This document shows, in pieces, positions 8,501 through 16,107 of a DNA stretch of 51,213 nt. The DNA lies in contig NZ_HF952018.1 in assembly GCF_000430995.1 (NCBI RefSeq), positions 646,798 through 698,010 of the forward strand. Reading direction: 5' to 3'. The translations under genes were made by a program, and so were the position numbers. Position 1 is the first letter of the stretch. Every line of letters begins with the position of its first letter. This DNA comes from Thermobrachium celere DSM 8682 (GTDB taxonomy: Bacteria; Bacillota; Clostridia; Clostridiales; Caloramatoraceae). The notes beneath the pieces are model-generated. The model was not told the DNA's origin. It searched no databases and worked only from the letters and a program-made list of their open reading frames with translations.

Positions 8501-10365
8501 ATTTTTTCGGCTATACAAAGTTTAAGATAGTTTTCAGGTGCAGTTGAATTATATTTTATTTCTTTAGAGAATATATCTTTTATTTTATCTACTACATTAT
8601 TTGAAGGAGTCTTCTTTTTAAGTTGAAAATAGAGAGTATCAAGTGCCATAATTCTAATGTTGTGTCTATCTGAGGATAGTCTTTTTAATATAAATTCGAA
8701 AAATACATCGTCTCCTTCATCAAGTGGAATGTATTTTGCAGCATCTAAAAGGTATATTTCCATTTCCTTTGATAGATTTTGTTTATTGTAGAATTCAACC
8801 AGTACATCCTTATACTTTAGTTGTTCATTTTCGTTTAGTTTATTAAAAATAGATTTAATAAAAATAGCAAGGCTATATCCAATCCATTCCTTAAGTGTAT
8901 CTATTAATTTATGATCTGGTGAAAGCATAATGGATATGTACTTCTTAAATAGTGCTATTGAACTTATTTCAGGCTCTTCTATCTTTGCGTTTTCAGGAAG
9001 TTCCTTTCTATAGTCTTCATCAAAGGATGCAATTAATAGTCCAAGTATTTCAGCAGCTTGTCTTCTTATATCCTCTTCATTATGTACAAGTTGTTCATAA
9101 AGGAAGGATAGTGTTATTATCTTTTGCTTTTGAGTAAGGTATGTTGAATATTCTTCAATTATATCAAGGTATGCACGCAGAGATTGAGAGTCTTGAACAT
9201 TCCTTGCATTTTCAAGTATTTCATTAAGTGAAAATTCACTTCTAAGTTTATGCATTAACCTTATATTGTGACTGATTGATTGATATTTTATATTTTCAAT
9301 AACCTCATCTCCAAACATAAGGGCGTAACATTTTTCTTTTGAAGGTTCTGTTACTGTTCTTTCTAAATCAACGTTAATACCTAAGTCTACCAGATAGTTT
9401 TCAAAGTCCTTTAATTTTGAATAAACTTTCTTGTATCTTAATATTTTCTTTTCATCAACATTGTCAAGCTTATTTAGAATTACATCAAAGGATTCATCTA
9501 GATTATATATATACATTTCATCTTTACCATTTATTTTTTTGTTTTTTACTCTAAAGTCACTGTAGATAAGTATTAATGATTCAATAGATAGATTTTCAAG
9601 CTCAAGATCCCATGTAGAATGGTTTATGGCTATATTTCTTATGTAATTTATGTTATGTTTTTTAAACCAAACATCTGTGTAGTAATAGTGAAGATATGGT
9701 ACTCTTTTAAGTTCAATTCCCTTACATCCAAATTTTCCTATGTCATGTCCTGCAGCAGCACCAGAAATTCTTCCTAAATCTATTGGAATATTTTTGCTCT
9801 TAACTTGTCTTGCTATATATAAGGACAAATAGTGAACGCCACATACATGATCTAGAGTGTTATATCCTATTATTTCTTGATTAAGTTTCATCATTTCATA
9901 TATATAGTCTTCATTAAAGGCTTTAATAAAGGTTCTATATTCACTAGGGTCCTCAAGGGTGCTTTCTTCTTCAGGAGTTAGGAAGAATAAAGGATATCTG
10001 CTTTGAAAGCTACCGTCATTTGAGAGTTTTTGGAATTTTGAAAAAACTTTAAGTAGTATAAGATAGGTTTCAAATATTGCAAAGTCCTCTTCGTAAAGAG
10101 GTAAAGTTACAGCTTCGCTAAAGGATTTAGAAAGGGCATATTGATATACAGCAAATAAGAAATCATCATCTCTTTTATAGAAGCTTTTTATTATTTCTTC
10201 AAGGCATTTATAACACCTTAAACAGCTATAATCTCTTTGAACTGCTGCCTCACTTAGTTTGTTTTTAAAATCTTGGTGATTTAACATATCTATTAGACTT
10301 CTATATATATGTGAAGATGTTATTATTTTTGACTTAAGTATAAGTTCTAAAAATTCTCCAAACAT
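5545..10365 (-). CDS. 1606-residue fusion: HD, helical repeats, NadD-like, GNAT-like, PRTase-like
   Basis: The domains can be read in order. An HD metal-dependent phosphohydrolase-like region covers about 150-340 (H in TLDHVCGVH, then GHDIGKFG with D208, then NHST). A long alpha-helical HEAT/ARM-like solenoid covers about 380-890. A nicotinate-nucleotide adenylyltransferase-like domain covers about 900-1075 (MPGTFDPFSLGHKE with H917, VVGSDVI, SSTQIRES). A GNAT-like region covers about 1095-1260 (IIGFSTFHWLRS). A type I phosphoribosyltransferase-like domain covers about 1300-1520, with PRPP-loop variant IILVDDILHKG (D1421). Motifs of the adenylyltransferase look intact. The gene heads a four-gene operon and has a good RBS (AGGAGG) and promoter. 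The set suggests nucleotide or NAD-related metabolism or signalling on a scaffold. The overall function is unknown to me. Confidence 0.85.
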   Translation of the reverse strand: MFGEFLELILKSKIITSSHIYRSLIDMLNHQDFKNKLSEAAVQRDYSCLRCYKCLEEIIKSFYKRDDDFLFAVYQYALSKSFSEAVTLPLYEEDFAIFETYLILLKVFSKFQKLSNDGSFQSRYPLFFLTPEEESTLEDPSEYRTFIKAFNEDYIYEMMKLNQEIIGYNTLDHVCGVHYLSLYIARQVKSKNIPIDLGRISGAAAGHDIGKFGCKGIELKRVPYLHYYYTDVWFKKHNINYIRNIAINHSTWDLELENLSIESLILIYSDFRVKNKKINGKDEMYIYNLDESFDVILNKLDNVDEKKILRYKKVYSKLKDFENYLVDLGINVDLERTVTEPSKEKCYALMFGDEVIENIKYQSISHNIRLMHKLRSEFSLNEILENARNVQDSQSLRAYLDIIEEYSTYLTQKQKIITLSFLYEQLVHNEEDIRRQAAEILGLLIASFDEDYRKELPENAKIEEPEISSIALFKKYISIMLSPDHKLIDTLKEWIGYSLAIFIKSIFNKLNENEQLKYKDVLVEFYNKQNLSKEMEIYLLDAAKYIPLDEGDDVFFEFILKRLSSDRHNIRIMALDTLYFQLKKKTPSNNVVDKIKDIFSKEIKYNSTAPENYLKLCIAEKINLDKMVINDYLRYYLNNLDNITDIFLSNLKTATSWITKKIQIDILLDYALKNIKERGLQTALHFCNLLKVSAVEAVRNKAGESILNIIKYLPMDQRNEIAVELVRALEMEGYRFTKYIPNYLGRIILYLPTVELNEFLDDSYEKIKTSNPRISSLILKTSSVALSNINIYKTGVQKEEEYKKIINKLISIILSGLINYNNQIRQFALNCLGRFVFGSKELSLEDKTEIFNLIAKKFLTIVGQFEEDELLFLVNSAALNHIYRFIAEQNTISKIKLDIPNKIAFMPGTFDPFSLGHKEIARAIRDLGFEVYLAIDEFSWSKKALPNYIRRTIASLSVADERNVYIFPETQPINISNPKDIRKLKDIFSKYEVYIVVGSDVIINASAYKKEKTADSIHTLNHIIFERRSINEYSQEKFEEALNNIEGKIIKLNLPPQYEDISSTQIRESIDENRDISNLVDPLVQKYIYENGFYRREPQYKSVLTTSPIDFEVIEEYKEAVVEKLSKLLKLNFYVVKEKIMKLFSKPSARILIAIDKTNDNIIGFSTFHWLRSNSFYIELNDTMISNFLRENAVGRIICIDGIYVDKNSTIDALPQLILTETLSFCIKKDYDYAIYKNTIDIRENFNIEKLLLSNGFIQVKSEDILTKCYAVNMNYPITLLLDIETIIKEPYRNTKSVKLAINKTRENLKDALTKLYPGHLVLIFERDVIYKKLVQKICNENGVPTTQLTPRTLGPLMCVPYGNILKRNIIPNTVTKALHTEKLFNPNLKTFKIGPYPNYLSLELQVKTIACFDRPIILVDDILHKGYRIKAIDPILKNEKVNVHKIIVGILSGQGKEIMDIQNREVDSAYFIPKLRAWFYEDALYPFIGGDTLFRGKNPQRNLIPSVNLILPYAVPTFLKGASTKDIYNLSKVCIQNAKLLLEAIESEYETINERSLTLQNIGDALVYPRYPDHGKFMYYDLTLSPSVYLKNDLEQLEKLEPILK

Positions 10366-10398
10366 AGCATCCTCCTAAATTTTTGAGTATATATTTTA

Positions 10399-10428
10399 AT
10401 ATTACAAAAAATAAGCATAAATAGTCAA
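10399..10428 (-). promoter_or_regulatory. Sigma-A promoter of the four-gene operon
   Basis: On the minus strand, TTGACT (10428-10423) and TAATAT (10404-10399) are separated by 18 bp. The -10 end lies 34 bp before the ATG of the 1606-residue gene. The same 130-bp gap must hold the divergent pepF promoter. Confidence 0.65.
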
Positions 10429-10495
10429 ATTAATTATCTTAATATGGAAAGATTTATAAGATTGTGTAATAATTTATTAAAGGAGGTGTTTTTTT

Positions 10496-12289
10496 ATGGA
10501 TTATAGTTTAGTTGATAGGAAGGAAGTTCCACAGGAGTTTAAATGGGATATAGATACTATATACCCTGATGAAGTAAATTTAAAGCAGGATATTGAAAAA
10601 TTAAGAGGCATGATTGAAGAGATTAAGAATTTTAAAGGTAAGTTTAGGGATGGAGCAAAATATTTATATGAATGTCTTAAAATTAGAGATGAAGCAGGAA
10701 GGCTTTGCGATAAGATAACTGTATTTTGTTTCATGAAGAGGGATGAAGATAACAACAACACCAAAGGACAGGAACTTGCTGATATTGGAGAGAGAATATC
10801 AGTTGAGTTTGGTAGTGCTACAGCCTTTATATATCCAGAGATATTGTCGCTTGAAGAAGGGACTATTGATAGATATTTTAAAGAAGTTGAAGAATTAAAA
10901 TTATATTCACATGAACTTGATGATTTAATAAGACAGAAAAAATACGTTTTATCTGATAAAGAAGAGGAGCTTTTATCAAAGACAGCAGAAATGTCTTTGG
11001 GATACGAAAATGTGTTTAAGATGCTTAGCTTTGCTGATTTAAAGTTTGATAAGATAAAGGACTCTTTAGGTAAAGAATTTGATCTTACTATAAACAATTT
11101 TTCTCAATTTATAGTTTCAAAGGATAGGGAGCTTAGAAAAAATGCCTTTTTAAGCCTTCATAGAGGTTTTATGAAGTATAAAAATACATACGGAGCACTT
11201 TTATCATCAAAGATTAAATCTGATGTTTTTTATTCTTCAGTTAGAGGATTCAGATCATCCCTTGAGGCAGCACTATTTTCTGACAATATAGATGTTAATC
11301 TATATCATAAATTGATTGATATTGTATCAGAAAATATAATTCACTTTGATGAACTTATGAAATTAAAGAAAAAGGAATTAAAACTAGATGAGTTACATCT
11401 TTATGATTTATATGTTCCTATAGTTGAAAGTGTTGATATGGAAGTAAAATATGATGAAGCAAAGGAAATGGTAAAGGAAGGATTAAATATACTAGGTGAC
11501 GAATATCTAAGGGTTCTAGATGAGGCCTTTAATAATAAGTGGATAGATGTTTATAGCAATAAGGGTAAGTATTCAGGTGCATATTCTTGGGGTGCTTATG
11601 ATACAAAACCATATATACTTTTAAATTACAACAACAGGCTTGATGATGTATTAACTTTAGCCCATGAACTAGGACATTCAATACATTCATATTTTTCAAG
11701 AAAAACACAACCTTATGTTTATTCAAATTATACAATCTTCTGTGCAGAAGTTGCTTCAACAACAAATGAAGTTCTTATGTATTTCTACCTAATGGATAAG
11801 CTAAAGGGAGAGGCTAGAAGATATATTATAAGTGAATTTATGGAGCTTATAAGAACAACATACTATAGACAGGTTCTCTTTGCAGAGTTTGAACTTATAA
11901 CCCATACAATGGTTGAAAAGGGAGAACCACTTAATGGTGAAAAACTATCAGAGATTTGGATGAATCTATACAAAAAATACTATGGAAGAGAATGCGTAAT
12001 TGATGAGGAGATAAACATAGAATGGGCAAGAATACCTCATTTTTACGATGGATACTATGTATATAAATATGCAACAGGATTAAGTGGAGGAATTAGCATT
12101 GCAAAGTCAATTTTAGATAATAAAAAGAATGTAGATAGGTATCTAAACTTCCTAAAATCAGGAGGTAGCAAATATTCACTAGAACTATTAAAGGATGCTG
12201 GGGTGGATATGCTTTCAGGCAAACCGATATCTGACACAGCAGAAGTTTTAAAGTATCTCATTAAGGAGTGCCACCCAAGTGAAATGTGA
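10496..12289 (+). CDS. pepF: Oligoendopeptidase F (M3B metallopeptidase)
   Basis: This is a cytoplasmic zinc peptidase that cleaves short peptides. Its 597 residues match the family length. The zinc motif HELGH is at 390-394 in the TLAHELGHSIHSYFS context, with the third ligand region FCAEVASTTNE about 25 residues later and the substrate-side HFYDGYYVYKYATG motif near 520. The start is set by AAAGGAGGTG 7-8 bp upstream. It is transcribed away from the 1606-residue gene. Its last residues (ECHPSEM) and stop codon are encoded inside 32-bp repeat copy C, so the native C-terminus was probably replaced or trimmed slightly when the repeat arrived; the conserved part ends earlier, so activity should be unaffected. 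Confidence 0.95.
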   Translation: MDYSLVDRKEVPQEFKWDIDTIYPDEVNLKQDIEKLRGMIEEIKNFKGKFRDGAKYLYECLKIRDEAGRLCDKITVFCFMKRDEDNNNTKGQELADIGERISVEFGSATAFIYPEILSLEEGTIDRYFKEVEELKLYSHELDDLIRQKKYVLSDKEEELLSKTAEMSLGYENVFKMLSFADLKFDKIKDSLGKEFDLTINNFSQFIVSKDRELRKNAFLSLHRGFMKYKNTYGALLSSKIKSDVFYSSVRGFRSSLEAALFSDNIDVNLYHKLIDIVSENIIHFDELMKLKKKELKLDELHLYDLYVPIVESVDMEVKYDEAKEMVKEGLNILGDEYLRVLDEAFNNKWIDVYSNKGKYSGAYSWGAYDTKPYILLNYNNRLDDVLTLAHELGHSIHSYFSRKTQPYVYSNYTIFCAEVASTTNEVLMYFYLMDKLKGEARRYIISEFMELIRTTYYRQVLFAEFELITHTMVEKGEPLNGEKLSEIWMNLYKKYYGRECVIDEEINIEWARIPHFYDGYYVYKYATGLSGGISIAKSILDNKKNVDRYLNFLKSGGSKYSLELLKDAGVDMLSGKPISDTAEVLKYLIKECHPSEM

Positions 12290-12298
12290 CATTTTCCA
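12267..12298 (-). repeat. 32-bp repeat, copy C (right arm of perfect inverted pair)
   Basis: It is the exact reverse complement of 2286-2317 over 32 bp. It starts AGTGCCACCCAAGTGAAATG and ends TTTTCCA. It encodes the last residues and the TGA stop of pepF. Confidence 0.95.
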
Positions 12299-12448
12299 AG
12301 ATAAACCATATAAATTTTTAAAATACTTCATCTAGTGTAAATTATATTGTTAAGTATGAGATATAGTTTTGTCCTTAATTAACTTCAAAAAATCATACTA
12401 GAAACAAAAAAATTAAAAAATTTTTTGTGTAGATGTATAAAAATATGT
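12299..12448. other. AT-rich non-coding stretch before the structured RNA
   Basis: No gene is visible between pepF and the structured element at 12449. The stretch is very AT-rich. TATAAA at 12436-12441 could be a -10 box, but I find no well-placed -35. Confidence 0.4.
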
Positions 12449-12563
12449 GGGATGGTTAAAATTATTAATGAAAGCTCAAGGAAACCACCTTGAGATGGAA
12501 ACAGTAGTTTCCATAAACAGAACCCCCCATCCCCCTTAGGGCCGAGAAACGGCCCATTTTTTT
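12449..12563 (+). ncRNA. Candidate structured leader RNA with terminator, unidentified
   Basis: GGGATGG (12449-12455) pairs with CCATCCC (12527-12533) and closes a three-way junction. The two internal helices are CTCAAGG/CCTTGAG (12475-12481 with 12488-12494) and ATGGAAAC/GTTTCCAT (12495-12502 with 12507-12514, AGTA loop). A strong terminator GGGCCG/CGGCCC (12539-12544 with 12550-12555) and a T tract follow at once. The amidase gene begins 114 bp later. The architecture is that of a riboswitch or other cis-regulator, or a short independent RNA. It matches no riboswitch class whose consensus I can recall. Confidence 0.6.
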
Positions 12564-12676
12564 ATACTTACAAATGTCAAAAAATACATAAATTTAGGTA
12601 AAATAGCTGTTAAATTATTGATAAATATGCTGATTTAATATATAATTTAATTACATTAAACTTGGGGGTGGATTTC

Positions 12677-14755
12677 TTGAAGCTTTTCAAAAAGGTTGCC
12701 AGTTTGATAGTTGCATTTATGATGTCTTCAAATATAGCTTTTGCAGGTATGTTAGATGGTAGAAAAATAGTGCTTGATGCTGGTCATGGTGGTAAGCAGT
12801 CAGGAGCGTATTATTATAATATAAAGGAAAAAGATTTAAATATTGCTATTATAGAAAAACTTTCCAATATTCTAAAGAATTTTGGAGCAGAAATAATATT
12901 TACAAGAAAACCAAATAATGATGTTTTTGTTGAACTTAAAGATAGAGCTAATATAGCAAATAGTAATTCTGCAGACATGTTTATAAGTGTCCATAACAAT
13001 GCATCAGCGAGTGCTAAAGTAAATGGTACTGAAGTTTATTATAGTACTAATAGAGTAAATAATAAAAAGTTTGTATTGTTAAATGGAATAGCATACCAGT
13101 ATTTAAGAGAGATTAAAATAAATGATGTAGATTATGTTTATTATTTAGAGGGTAATAATGAAGCAATAATAGAAAAAAGTAAAGTTAAAATTGTTTATAG
13201 ATATGTTGAATTAGAAGGCAATAGATATGAATATTTAAGAGAAGAGAAAATTGATGATGTAGATTATGTTTACATTTTAGTTGATAACAAAGAGCAAAAA
13301 GTTGAAAAGAGTAAAGTTAAAATTGTAGATAGCAATGTAGCTTTTCAGGCGCTTGAAAGTATAGATTTAGCGAAACTAATAGTAAGCGGTATTTCTTCAG
13401 TAGGATTTGCTAACAAAGGTGCTAAAAATTCTAATTTTTATGTAGTTAAATATACTACAATGCCTTCTGTTTTAATAGAAGCAGGATATATGACAAATGC
13501 TGAAGAAATAAAGAAATTATCTAATCCTGATATACAAGAAAAAATAGCCTACAAAATAGCAGATGCTGTGTATAGATATTATGAAGAATATGAAAAGAGT
13601 AAAAGAAGGGCATTTGGTTTTATCAAGTCTTTAAATTTAAAGATTTCAAAAAGATTGTTATTGGTAGGACAAGCAGTTGATCTAGAACTTGAGGGGTTAG
13701 ATGATACAAGTAAATATTTATACAGAGTAGAGATAAAAAGAAATGGAGAAAATGTATATTCAACAGAATATGGACAAGCAACAAAGGTAAATTATATACC
13801 AAATAAAGAAGGTATATATGATGTTACTTTTTATATTAAGTCAGTTGATTCAAGTAATGATTATGATGATAAGATAACAGGTAATTATGTTGTATGTAAA
13901 GATCCTACAATAAAAAGTTTAAATCTTTCTGGCCAAAAAGTTAATGAAAAAAATCCGGTTAGTATAAATGTTGAAGTTCAAAATGGAAGCTATGAAGGGG
14001 TAATTTATAAATTTGAAGTATATTCTGGAGAAAGGTTAATATCAACTCAAACAAATACTACAGGAGTTTTAACATATAACCCTCAAGCAGCAGGAGAGTA
14101 TAGGGTTATAGCATATGTAAAAGATAAGTTAAGTGATAAAGAATATGATGATAAAAAAGAGGTAAAACTGCTTGTTGAAAAACAGGAGGAGATGTCAAGA
14201 GGTAATTCAGCTCCTCAAGAGAATAAAATACAGTTAGTTTATACAAGAACCCTAAAGAAGGGTGTAAAGGGAACAGATGTAGTGCAGCTACAACTTGCAT
14301 TACAAAGACTTGGATATTATAAGGCAAAATCAACGACATTGGAATTTGATGCAAATACAGAAGCTGCAGTAAAGGCCTTTCAAAAGGCAAATAAATTAAC
14401 TGCTGATGGAATAGTTGGAAAAGGTACTATTGTTAAGTTAAACAGTGCTTTGGGGGTAAGTACAGTAAATAAGAGTAATACAACAAATACAATAAATACA
14501 GCTAATACATCAAAGCCTACAATGCAGCTTGTATATAAAAGAGTATTAAGATCGGGATCAGTAGGGGAAGATGTAAGGCAACTTCAGCAGGCGTTGAAGA
14601 TTTTAGGATATTTTAAATATTCAACAACTACTAAATTTAGTAGTACAACTTTAAATGCTGTGAGAGCATTTCAAAAAGCAAATAAGTTAAATGCTAATGG
14701 AATTGTAGATAAGAAAACTGTAGATAAAATCAATGAAAGATTAAGAAGTAGATAG
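12677..14755 (+). CDS. N-acetylmuramoyl-L-alanine amidase with two PG-binding domains
   Basis: This is a secreted cell-wall hydrolase of 692 residues. I chose TTG at 12677 because GGGGGTGG precedes it at 5 bp and it yields a clean signal peptide (MKLFKKVASLIVAFMMSSN, cut near AFA). The Amidase_3 domain shows its zinc and catalytic motifs: VLDAGHGG (near residue 39), SVHNNA and VLIEAGYMTN. Between them a duplicated 44-residue element is inserted (about residues 127-218). Two Y_Y_Y/Ig-like repeats follow (about 315-500), then two PG_binding_1 domains (LKKGVKGTDVVQLQLAL and LRSGSVGEDVRQLQQAL, each ending in FQKANKL..GIV). It is probably a monocistronic gene between an upstream attenuator-like RNA and its own terminator. 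Confidence 0.9.
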   Translation: MKLFKKVASLIVAFMMSSNIAFAGMLDGRKIVLDAGHGGKQSGAYYYNIKEKDLNIAIIEKLSNILKNFGAEIIFTRKPNNDVFVELKDRANIANSNSADMFISVHNNASASAKVNGTEVYYSTNRVNNKKFVLLNGIAYQYLREIKINDVDYVYYLEGNNEAIIEKSKVKIVYRYVELEGNRYEYLREEKIDDVDYVYILVDNKEQKVEKSKVKIVDSNVAFQALESIDLAKLIVSGISSVGFANKGAKNSNFYVVKYTTMPSVLIEAGYMTNAEEIKKLSNPDIQEKIAYKIADAVYRYYEEYEKSKRRAFGFIKSLNLKISKRLLLVGQAVDLELEGLDDTSKYLYRVEIKRNGENVYSTEYGQATKVNYIPNKEGIYDVTFYIKSVDSSNDYDDKITGNYVVCKDPTIKSLNLSGQKVNEKNPVSINVEVQNGSYEGVIYKFEVYSGERLISTQTNTTGVLTYNPQAAGEYRVIAYVKDKLSDKEYDDKKEVKLLVEKQEEMSRGNSAPQENKIQLVYTRTLKKGVKGTDVVQLQLALQRLGYYKAKSTTLEFDANTEAAVKAFQKANKLTADGIVGKGTIVKLNSALGVSTVNKSNTTNTINTANTSKPTMQLVYKRVLRSGSVGEDVRQLQQALKILGYFKYSTTTKFSSTTLNAVRAFQKANKLNANGIVDKKTVDKINERLRSR
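13094..13330 (+). repeat. 132-bp tandem duplication inside the amidase catalytic domain
   Basis: The unit beginning at 13094 (YQYLREIKINDVDYVYYLEG...) recurs at 13226 (YEYLREEKIDDVDYVYILVD...) with a 132-bp period, 44 codons. Both end KSKVKIV. Long DNA stretches are identical between units, which suggests a recent duplication. The second unit is cut short at about 13330. Confidence 0.85.
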
Positions 14756-14763
14756 GTATAAAT

Positions 14764-14793
14764 AAGGTCGAAAAGTGTTTCTCTTTTCGACCT
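14764..14793 (+). terminator. Terminator of the amidase gene
   Basis: AAGGTCGAAAAG (14764-14775) pairs perfectly with CTTTTCGACCTT (14782-14793) and is followed by ATTTTAT. Confidence 0.85.
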
Positions 14794-14834
14794 TATTTTA
14801 TGCAATCTGCTATGATTTATTAAATAAATTAACA

Positions 14835-14863
14835 TTGAAAATTGCAAAAATTTCCTTTATAAT
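14835..14863 (+). promoter_or_regulatory. Sigma-A promoter of the ROK gene
   Basis: TTGAAA (14835-14840), a 17-bp spacer and TATAAT (14858-14863) form a near-consensus promoter. The ATG follows 19 bp after the -10, so the leader is very short and this placement argues against the longer reading frame starting at 14775. Confidence 0.75.
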
Positions 14864-14882
14864 GTATATGGGGGGATGTATT

Positions 14883-16046
14883 ATGGATAACATAGTTCCA
14901 GGAAGTTTTCAATTGATGAAGAAGATAAATACAGGACTTATTATAGATATTATAAGGCTTAAAGGTCCTATATCAAGGGCAGAGATAGCAAAGACGCTTA
15001 ACTTAACTCCAGCTACAGTTACTAACATAACAGCAGAACTTATAAATAAGAATATTATAGTAGAAAGTGATTTAGGACAGTCTACCGGAGGGAGAAAGCC
15101 AATTCTCCTTAAAATAAATGCAGAGTCTTATTATATTGTATCTATACATATTGGATCAACAGGAATAAGAACAGCTATTTTAAATATGGAATCCAAAATA
15201 TTAGATAAAATAACTGTAAAGACAAGACCAGAAACAACCTATGAAGAGGCAATAAAAATTATAAAGGAAAGTGTTGAAAGATTGATTACCCAAAATGAAA
15301 AGGTAAAGGGTAAGCTACTTGGTATTGGTATTGCTGCCCATGGTATTGTTGATACTGAAAAGGGTAAAATAGTTTTTTCTCCAAACTATGGATGGAAGGA
15401 TAAAGATATAAGAACTGATTTGGAAAGAATGTTTGATGTTCCAGCCTTCCTAGATAGAGATGTTAGAGCTATGGCATTAAGCGAAAGTTGGTATGGTGCA
15501 GGCAAATATGTGGATCAATTTATAAGTGTAAAAATAGGATATGGTGTGGGTGTTGCACTTACAAACAATAAGCAGCAGATTAGGGGTTATACCGACGGGT
15601 TTGGAGAGTTTGGACATACAAAGATAGCCTTTGATGGTCCACTTTGTAGTTGTGGAAATAGAGGGTGCATTGAAACATTTAGCTCTGAAAAGGCTGTAGA
15701 AAGATATGCAGCAGAACTTGGTATAGATGCAGATTGTATGGCAGTGCATGAATTATCTTTAAATGGAGATGAAAGAGCAATTACAGCTATAAATAAGGCT
15801 TCTGAATATTTAGGCCTTGCGATTGCAAATTTAATTAATATTTTTAATCCTCGTCTTATTGTTTTAGGTGGAGATTTGATAGATATAAACGATTATTATT
15901 TCAATGGTGCAGTAGAAAGCGCTAAAAAATATGCACTGACTGATTTATATAAAGTATGTGAAATTAAAAGAGCAGAGTCAAAGGGAGATGCAATTATAAA
16001 GGGAGCAGCTGTTTTGGTATTGGAAAATCTGTTTGATAATATATAA
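14883..16046 (+). CDS. ROK-family transcriptional regulator / sugar kinase-like
   Basis: This 387-residue protein carries a MarR-like winged helix at about 15-65 (GPISRAEIAKTLNLTPATVT) followed by a ROK domain. The ROK zinc site reads CSCGNRGCIE (Cys 255, 257, 262) after GEFGHTKI, which supplies the His. The layout is that of XylR/NagC-type sugar-responsive repressors rather than a pure glucokinase. The start at 14883 is set by GGGGGGATGTATT and by the promoter at 14835-14863; a longer frame begins at 14775 but lies in the terminator of the previous gene. No sugar operon is directly attached, so the effector is unknown. The pullulanase and glgP genes are 12-17 kb away. Confidence 0.9.
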   Translation: MDNIVPGSFQLMKKINTGLIIDIIRLKGPISRAEIAKTLNLTPATVTNITAELINKNIIVESDLGQSTGGRKPILLKINAESYYIVSIHIGSTGIRTAILNMESKILDKITVKTRPETTYEEAIKIIKESVERLITQNEKVKGKLLGIGIAAHGIVDTEKGKIVFSPNYGWKDKDIRTDLERMFDVPAFLDRDVRAMALSESWYGAGKYVDQFISVKIGYGVGVALTNNKQQIRGYTDGFGEFGHTKIAFDGPLCSCGNRGCIETFSSEKAVERYAAELGIDADCMAVHELSLNGDERAITAINKASEYLGLAIANLINIFNPRLIVLGGDLIDINDYYFNGAVESAKKYALTDLYKVCEIKRAESKGDAIIKGAAVLVLENLFDNI

Positions 16047-16054
16047 GAGTTAAG

Positions 16055-16100
16055 TAAGCCCTATGGATGAATTTTTTAGGGAATTCATTCATAGGGCTTA
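16055..16100. terminator. Bidirectional terminator between convergent genes
   Basis: TAAGCCCTATGGATGAATT (16055-16073) pairs with AATTCATTCATAGGGCTTA (16082-16100) with a single G-T mismatch. It serves the ROK gene and the minus-strand lipoprotein gene. Confidence 0.8.
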
Positions 16101-16107
16101 TATACAA

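Noticed and set aside
10501-11097. 198-codon minus-strand frame inside pepF
   Set aside because: Ser-rich shadow of the pepF coding strand; pepF is certain.
12055-12309. 84-codon minus-strand frame at the end of pepF and through repeat C
   Set aside because: No RBS or promoter; antisense to the conserved end of pepF.
14775-14882. N-terminal extension of the ROK gene
   Set aside because: It begins inside the amidase terminator and spans the ROK promoter; the RBS at 14871-14878 supports the start at 14883.
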